The translations under genes were made by a program, and so were the position numbers. Source: Dysgonomonas sp. (GTDB taxonomy: Bacteria > Bacteroidota > Bacteroidia > Bacteroidales > Dysgonomonadaceae). Taken from it: a stretch of 6,705 nucleotides of DNA. Shown here piece by piece: positions 5,137 to 6,705 of the stretch; the first letter of the stretch is position 1, and each line of letters begins with the position of its first letter. Location: NCBI GenBank assembly GCA_003523545.1, contig DQAM01000137.1, forward strand, positions 1 to 6,705, written 5' to 3'. The notes below the pieces were generated by a model, which was not told where the DNA came from, did not search any database, and saw only the letters and a program-made list of their open reading frames with translations.

Positions 5137-6429
5137 CTATAAAAAATCTACACACTTCTCTAATTGTAAACCTCTCGATCCCTTTATTAAAATATATTTA
5201 TCCGATAAAGGATGCTTCTTTAAATATTCAGCAAAATCGTCAAGCTTGGCAAACTTTGGAAAATCAGTGCGTGTATGGCTGAAATTCTCTCCAATAAAAT
5301 AGGCTTCTTTAAAATTATCTGCCGACACCATATCAGCTATCTTCTGATGTTCCGTTTCACTCTCATTCCCGAGTTCACGCATATCACCCAGAATCAATGC
5401 TTTGTTAGGCACATCCAGCTTAGCAAAATTACCCAACGCCGCCTGCATACTGGTAGGATTAGCATTGTAAGCATCTATTATCAACGTATTTCTTTCTGTC
5501 TTTTGAAGCTGCGAACGGTAGTTCGTAGGCATATACTCGCTTATTGCCTTATTAATTTTAGCAGTCCTTACGCCAAAATATTTTCCTATAGTTACAGCGG
5601 CCAATGTATTGGTAAGGTTATATTCTCCTATCAGATGAGTAGCTACGGTATGATAATTTCTTGAAAATTTCCATTTGAAAGTCAGGAAAGGATCCAAGGA
5701 AACGACGCATCCTGTCACGAAAAGATTAGAACCGCCCCCGTAATAGATGGGGTCCAAATCGCTGGTAAGCATATTTTTCAAATACGTATTATCGTTATCA
5801 ACAAAGATCTTCCCGTCTTTACGGCCTCGTATATAATCATAAAGCTCGCCTTTTGCCTTAATCACATTTTCGAAAGAACCGAAACCTTCTATATGAGCAT
5901 GTCCTACGTTGGTAATCAGTCCGTAATTCGGGTCGGCTATTTCTGCTAATTCCCTGATTTCGCCGACATGGCTGGCTCCCATTTCAATTACAGCTATTTC
6001 ATGCTGCTTACTCATCCTCAATAAGGTAAGCGGAACGCCTATATGATTGTTGAAATTGCCAATAGTAGACAATACATTGAACTCTTCGGATAAAACGGCT
6101 GTTATTAATTCTTTAGAAGTAGTTTTACCATTTGTGCCTGTAATTCCTATTACCGGGATTTTGAACATAGAACGGTGGTAATGGGCCAAATCCTGAAGTG
6201 CTTTCAGGGAATTGTCGACTAACAGGATATTGCTGGATTCATCAGCATAGTCTTTTTCATCGACTACAGCGTATCTGCATCCTTTGTCGATAGCCTGACG
6301 CGCATATTCATTACCGTTGAAGTTAGTCCCTTTCAGTGCGAAAAATATCGAATCGGGAATGATATTACGGGTGTCTGTAACAATCGAAGGATATTGCTTG
6401 AATATTTCGTATAATTGTGATATTTCCAT
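5137..6429 (-). CDS. murF: UDP-N-acetylmuramoyl-tripeptide--D-alanyl-D-alanine ligase
   Basis: MurF performs the last cytoplasmic step of UDP-MurNAc-pentapeptide synthesis, adding D-Ala-D-Ala to the tripeptide with ATP. The 430 residues show the three Mur ligase domains. The N-terminal part has TDTRNIIPDSIFFALKG (18-34), typical of UDP-substrate binding. The central ATPase domain has GITGTNGKTTSKE (95-107), NFNNHIGVPLTLL (125-137), IEMGASHVGEI (148-158), NVGHAHIEGFG (174-184) and KAKGELYDYI with the probable carbamylated Lys193. The C-terminal domain has NYRSQLQ (303-309), DAYNANPTSM (319-328), LGDMRELG (347-354) and KGSRGLQLE (416-424). Length is normal for Bacteroidota. The gene leads a two-gene unit with the flavoprotein, is divergent from cysK, and has a good promoter match 59 bp upstream of its start. 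No ddl or mraY is seen, so it lies outside a dcw cluster here. Confidence 0.97.
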   Translation of the reverse strand: MEISQLYEIFKQYPSIVTDTRNIIPDSIFFALKGTNFNGNEYARQAIDKGCRYAVVDEKDYADESSNILLVDNSLKALQDLAHYHRSMFKIPVIGITGTNGKTTSKELITAVLSEEFNVLSTIGNFNNHIGVPLTLLRMSKQHEIAVIEMGASHVGEIRELAEIADPNYGLITNVGHAHIEGFGSFENVIKAKGELYDYIRGRKDGKIFVDNDNTYLKNMLTSDLDPIYYGGGSNLFVTGCVVSLDPFLTFKWKFSRNYHTVATHLIGEYNLTNTLAAVTIGKYFGVRTAKINKAISEYMPTNYRSQLQKTERNTLIIDAYNANPTSMQAALGNFAKLDVPNKALILGDMRELGNESETEHQKIADMVSADNFKEAYFIGENFSHTRTDFPKFAKLDDFAEYLKKHPLSDKYILIKGSRGLQLEKCVDFL

Positions 6430-6487
6430 GTCTGGACTTAGTATTACCGTTTAGTTTTGAAACGTAAATTCTTTCTTTTTGTTGAAG

Positions 6488-6495
6488 CAAAGTTA
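6488..6495 (-). promoter_or_regulatory. Promoter -7 element for murF
   Basis: The minus strand reads TAACTTTG followed by C, an exact match to the Bacteroidota -7 consensus TAnnTTTG plus pyrimidine. It predicts transcription starting near 6483 and a leader of about 55 nt for the murF-flavoprotein unit. A -33 TTTG is not obvious. No strong Shine-Dalgarno precedes the murF ATG. Confidence 0.6.
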
Positions 6496-6545
6496 TTAAC
6501 TTTTCTAAAAATACAGCTTTTTAAACAGCTTATTAATTATTCAGT

Positions 6546-6571
6546 AAAAATACCATAAATAAGGTATTTTT
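6546..6571. repeat. 9-bp perfect inverted repeat upstream of cysK
   Basis: AAAAATACC (6546-6554) and GGTATTTTT (6563-6571) form a perfect 9-bp inverted repeat with an 8-nt spacer, ATAAATAA. On the plus strand it is followed by one more T and then TTAAAA-type sequence. It lies 18 bp upstream of the candidate cysK -7 element and between two divergent genes, so an operator is a more natural reading than a terminator, because no plus-strand gene ends nearby. Confidence 0.4.
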
Positions 6572-6589
6572 TAAAACATTGGACTTAAA

Positions 6590-6597
6590 TACATTTG
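6590..6597 (+). promoter_or_regulatory. Promoter -7 element for cysK
   Basis: TACATTTG followed by T matches TAnnTTTG exactly and lies 27 bp before the cysK ATG, leaving a leader of about 20 nt. A clear -33 TTTG is not seen; the stretch at the expected distance is a T-run that overlaps the inverted repeat. Confidence 0.6.
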
Positions 6598-6624
6598 TAT
6601 AAAAATAACTTAATATTATAAGAT

Positions 6625-6705
6625 ATGGCAAAGATTGCAAAAAAACTTACCGACCTGATAGGCAACACGCCTTTGATGGAGCTTTCGAATTATGAGAAAA
6701 AAAAT
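6625..6705 (+). CDS. cysK: Cysteine synthase (O-acetylserine sulfhydrylase), 5' end only
   Basis: Only the first 27 residues are in the window. They begin MAKIAKKLTDLIGNTPLMEL, the standard N-terminus of cysteine synthase, with IGNTPL at 12-17. The full enzyme uses pyridoxal phosphate to make cysteine from O-acetylserine and sulfide; its PLP lysine lies beyond the window. The gene is divergent from murF and has its own promoter match. The start is well placed but has no Shine-Dalgarno, as usual here. It could be a cysK paralogue or cysM, though the opening residues fit CysK best. Confidence 0.88.
   Translation, partial: MAKIAKKLTDLIGNTPLMELSNYEKKN

Noticed and set aside
4503..5282. Plus-strand open frames within 4503-4823, 4723-4932 and 4971-5282
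   Set aside because: They lie opposite the well-supported flavoprotein and murF genes, lack recognisable motifs, and read as antisense shadows.
5275..5664. 129-codon plus-strand open frame
   Set aside because: It lies entirely opposite murF, whose conserved motifs leave no doubt about the coding strand, and its translation resembles no known family.
1..6705. CRISPR array, insertion sequence, tRNA/rRNA, toxin-antitoxin or defence system
   Set aside because: No spaced repeats, transposase, tRNA-like cloverleaf or known defence domain is seen; the gene content is mostly housekeeping and envelope-related.

Overview
The window looks like ordinary chromosomal DNA from a low-GC member of the Bacteroidota, probably Bacteroidales (Dysgonomonas/Parabacteroides-like; the genus is a guess). 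Three things point there. Several promoter-like elements fit the Bacteroidota -7 consensus TAnnTTTG. Most starts lack a strong Shine-Dalgarno and sit behind A-rich leaders. The protein types (exported protein with a mature QVTIG start, membrane-anchored AraC-type regulator, S1/P1 nuclease, MurF, CysK) are typical of that phylum.

Layout. Positions 1-474 (+) are the 3' end of a GNAT-type acetyltransferase with a C-terminal YoaP-like domain. It converges on a secreted S1/P1-family zinc nuclease (485-1279, -), with a small hairpin spanning both stop codons. Upstream of the nuclease lie a candidate promoter and a perfect 16-bp stem terminator (1361-1396). That terminator belongs to the next minus-strand gene, an exported protein of unknown function (1562-2746, -). 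An AT-rich region with candidate promoters and inverted repeats separates this gene from a divergent six-TM AraC-family regulator (3082-4071, +). The regulator converges on a minus-strand pair: murF (5137-6429) followed one base later by a geranylgeranyl-reductase-family flavoprotein (4101-5135). The murF promoter region is shared with the divergent cysK, whose first 27 codons end the window (6625-6705, +).

How the genes relate. The clearest unit is murF plus the flavoprotein, which are almost certainly co-transcribed and translationally coupled; the first makes the peptidoglycan precursor UDP-MurNAc-pentapeptide, and the second probably reduces an isoprenoid or related lipid. The exported protein and the membrane-bound AraC regulator are divergently arranged and could be a target/regulator pair, but only position supports this. 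The acetyltransferase, nuclease and cysK look like independent housekeeping or accessory genes.

I see no CRISPR array, transposase, tRNA, rRNA, phage or toxin-antitoxin signature. No clear undescribed multi-gene system stands out. The most worthwhile leads are the exported protein's domain architecture, its pairing with the membrane AraC regulator, and the murF-flavoprotein coupling.
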